DNA of 64,000 nt, from positions 591,001-655,000 of the forward strand of contig JACATO010000596.1 of assembly GCA_018389105.1 (NCBI GenBank). The letters are read 5' to 3'. Shown here in pieces: positions 61,160 to 64,000 of this stretch. The notes under the pieces are model-generated. The model saw nothing but the letters and a program-made list of their open reading frames with translations, was not told the DNA's origin and searched no databases. How positions within the stretch are numbered: the stretch's first letter is position 1; every line of letters begins with the position of its first letter. The translations under genes were made by a program, and so were the position numbers. The DNA is from Nautilus pompilius. Lineage: Eukaryota > Mollusca > Cephalopoda > Nautilida > Nautilidae.

Positions 61160-61881
61160 AAAAATCAAATAAAATTATATTTTTAAAAAAATTCGATTGC
61201 TAAGAAAATCAGAATTTCTGTGACGCTTTGCGTGCGTCACACGGGTTAACTGCACTCCGACCAAACATCCGCTGGGGGTGTGTGGACTTTTAAAAATATG
61301 ACGATTATGGCATGGGAAAAGTCAGAATTTTCGGATATCTTCATTATTCTCAATTTTAAATTATTATTATTATTATTATTATTGTTGTTGTTGTTGTTGT
61401 TTTTTTTTGTTATAGAACGAAACGAATTCCGTTAATTAAAATATTCGCCTGAAGTTGTTTGTTGTAGCGAGATTCACTAGAGTTCATTTCTACACATTTT
61501 TTTTTCTTTTTAAAAGAAAGAAATTGAATTTAAGAAAAAAAATTCTAGTTCTTTACCTCACCGACGCTCACATCTGGAAACCATACACAGGTCGGGTCAC
61601 AGATTTTGTAATGTGGTTTTAATGAAATTCTTAACTATTTAAATAATAATTCAGAAAATTTTGAGAGCAAATGTAGCAATAGCTCGGTTTTCGGGCCGCT
61701 CCCTGACTGCTCGAGGTATTTCCTCTCCTTTTTTTGTTGTTAACTCTGGGATAGGTTTCAGAATGAAACAGTAGCTGTTAGGATTAACGGCCGCTTAGAT
61801 GCTGGCTGATAACTTAGTAATGTAAACTGGAAAAGAAGTTTTCCAACTATGTTTCCGTAGCTGACCGACTTTAAGAAACAG

Positions 61882-61978
<97 letters not shown>

Positions 61979-63450
61979 TTGTTACCGCTTATGACATTAC
62001 TACATATTTTAATAAAGATTTTCAAATACATTCGATCTTTAGGATGATAGGAGCGATCGTATTTCATTAACTTTATAAACTTCTTTTCCCATCCATTGCT
62101 ATATTTCTGGGCCGTTCTTGATTGATACACTGATTGACTCATCAGATTTACCGGATTAAGATATCCGACATCTACACTCAGCACTAGGACGAACATAAGG
62201 ATTTATTGAAGTTTAGAACTGTTAATCTCTCCTAGATAACTTTGATAATCTTCACAAACTAAAACTATACATAAGAACATTAGAAAACTTTTCTATTACC
62301 GTTCAGAAGTAACAGTAATAAAGAAATTCGCCCTCTGCGGACATTCATGAGAGTAAATGTGTGAAACAATGCAAGCCTCCACCCCCTTAAGTCCTTTCTT
62401 CCCTTTTACTTTTCCAAAGTTTACTTCTAATTGTTTGTTGTTTTTTTAAAACGAAGCTACAAAGTTTTAATAAACGGATATTGGTTCAGGTCGATCCAGT
62501 TCCAACCAGTTATTTCTAGAACTAAACGACGAAGTTAATTCGATTTTAGTGAATAAATACACGAATAGATGAAGAAAGTAGATTGAAAAAATGGCCACAT
62601 CTTCTTCTACAACTTCGATATGGTTCTCTACTGCTTTCCCGAGGGAACGGAGAGAGGGACCTGTCTTTACCGACCTCGATAACAAGTACACCCCTCTCAC
62701 GAAATGCGCTCCCGTGCTTGGTTTTCGTCCAAGCACCTGCCCGTATTTAGCGGCTGCGATTCCCTTCTTTTGAAGGATCCGGAATCGGCAGCCGTTGGTT
62801 ACGAGGAGTTACGAATGGGGGAATACGCGAGGCCCAGAGGCGAAGAATGGCTCCTCAGCACGGTTTTACTAACCTGCCGCCTTGTGTAATAGGACGGCTC
62901 GAACCGATCAAGGGATGAGTCAGCCTCGGGTTAAGGACTTCGGCGGGTGGTGGTGTTGTTTAGTGTTCAATTAAAATCGTCGCTTCTATTGAAAGGTGCG
63001 ACTTCCAATAGAGCAGGGAATCAATTAGGAGAAAGACGGTGAATGATGAAGAAGCTAAATAACCGTCGTGCGTTTGGCGTCTTCGGAAATTACGCAATGC
63101 TTCCGGTCTGGCAGAGAAGGCATTAGCGGCTCTCGACTGCTGGACTCGCGCTGGCACCCGGGGTGGGAAAGCAGCACGTGGCCGACGCCGCAAGGTTTCT
63201 AACTCCGACATTAGGGTAACTCCTACCAGGGTTCGCCCGAAGATGGAAACAAAAAAAAAGTCCTCCCCCCCTCAAAATACCGAAAACACCCCATCGACGT
63301 CTTTTTTTTTAAGGTAATGACTGACAGTATTCTCGGAAACAGATGTTTGGCACCCGTCAGCCAGTCGAAAATTCTCAGCAGACTTTACGAAATTGTCACA
63401 GAGAGTAATTGTCCCATACATTTAGAAGCTACACGAGCTGGACAATGGCT
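61160..63450. other. Intergenic, no gene recognised
   Basis: This stretch contains the AAT tract at 61.9 kb, a short ATT/GTT run near 61365-61401 and a moderately CpG-rich segment at 62.6-63.2 kb. ORFs of 60-90 codons on both strands in that segment have no recognisable domain or splice partner. Confidence 0.42.
61884..61976. repeat. (AAT)n microsatellite, 93 bp
   Basis: This is a trinucleotide AAT array with a single phase slip (AATATAAT). The Ile/Leu-rich minus-strand ORF through it is an artefact. Confidence 0.96.
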
Positions 63451-63457
63451 TCAGAGA

Positions 63458-63582
63458 TAGATGACGTCATATACAGAGAGAGATGATGTCAGTACACAGA
63501 GAGAGAGAGATGACGTCAGTACACAGAGAGAGATGACGTCAGTACATACACACACAGAGAGAGAGATGATGTCAGTACACAC

Positions 63583-63613
<31 letters not shown>

Positions 63614-63690
63614 GTACACGGGGAGAGACGATGTCAGTACACAGAGAGAGAGATGACGTCATATACAGAGAGAGATGATGTCATATACAG
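63458..63690. repeat. GA-rich tandem array carrying CRE-like octamers
   Basis: Units of the form AGAGAGATGACGTCAGTACA repeat irregularly every 20-50 bases. Perfect TGACGTCA occurs at 63462, 63511, 63534 and 63654, and one-mismatch versions (TGATGTCA, CGATGTCA, TGATATCA or similar) at 63484, 63567, 63606, 63629 and 63676. The octamer is the palindromic CREB/ATF binding consensus. Whether the array is functional is unknown. Confidence 0.9.
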
Positions 63691-63699
63691 AGATAGCGA

Positions 63700-64000
63700 C
63701 CATAGGCTGAGTGCACGGGGGTTGAAAGACATCGTTCGAACTTCTCCAAACCCATTTACGGTCTTAAGTTCGGACTCCTCGGAGAAGAGTGGTCCTGCCA
63801 GATATGTCTTCCTCCTCGAAGTGTCTTCTTTCTATTGGACAGGAGGGTTTCTTACGAGTTAATAACCTCTGTAGCCAAGTCGGTGAAGATGACGTTGGCC
63901 ATTCCTTTGCTTATTTCCATTGGTTGCCTGGGCGATGTCAGCAAAGAGAATCGTGACGGCGATCGCGCGCGCGTTGAAAAATGGCAGCACGTTCGTGTCA
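63700..64000. other. Window end, no gene recognised
   Basis: This moderately GC-rich sequence ends in a CpG-dense stretch (GCGATCGCGCGCGCG near 63959). It could be the edge of a regulatory island continuing beyond the window. No exon was seen. Confidence 0.35.

Noticed and set aside
60620..61203. 188-codon Ser-Leu ORF
   Set aside because: It is a TC-tract artefact; the apparent protein repeats mirror the 58/62-bp DNA repeats.

Overview
The window is a gene-poor, repeat-rich piece of an animal nuclear genome. It has no bacterial features such as operons, Shine-Dalgarno sites or long ORFs. It has GT-AG introns up to 19 kb long, tRNA-derived SINEs, a mariner element, a Tc1-like relic and several very long simple-sequence tracts. 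The repeat repertoire and a short motif (AGTTATCTCCCTT, two copies) that I remember as common in mollusc DNA suggest a mollusc or another lophotrochozoan. That placement is an inference from recall, not a demonstrated fact.

Only one protein-coding gene can be supported. It lies on the + strand from about 20.4 kb to 55.3 kb and is split into eight short coding exons: 20638-20759, 28181-28309, 47603-47700, 48660-48724, 51319-51652, 53175-53227, 53681-53798 and 55021-55112. All joins keep the reading frame and all introns are GT-AG. The exons sum to 1011 nt, giving a 336-residue protein plus stop. In order, the protein has a signal peptide, a complete seven-cysteine EMI domain, an NCT-containing heptad segment, two short interrupted Gly-X-Y collagen blocks, a C-terminal coiled coil and a basic/polar tail. 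This is the architecture of the EMID1 / collagen XXVI (COL26A1) family of secreted extracellular-matrix proteins, with a much shorter collagen region than the vertebrate members.

Layout: 1-20 kb is intergenic, with a Tc1-like relic at 4.6-5.3 kb, a SINE plus an ATT tract at 14.1-14.6 kb, a nine-copy 51-bp minisatellite at 15.8-16.3 kb and a mariner at 16.5-17.8 kb. A CpG-rich promoter and 5' UTR region lies at 20.0-20.6 kb, followed by exon 1. Intron 1 (7.4 kb) and intron 2 (19.3 kb) hold SINEs and simple repeats, including a 966-bp polypyrimidine tract, a 538-bp GT tract and a mixed GA/GT tract. Exons 3-8 cluster in 47.6-55.1 kb. The last 9 kb is intergenic, with a SINE, a TC tract with 120-bp higher-order structure, an AAT tract and an array of CRE-like octamers.

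The most notable observations are the reconstructed collagen XXVI-like gene, a 243-bp near-identical block shared by introns 2 and 5 whose left flanks are homologous but clearly diverged, the high number of perfect TGACGTCA octamers, and a SINE family whose head resembles tRNA-Ser(GCT). I found no convincing new molecular system. The long ORFs in the window are low-complexity artefacts.
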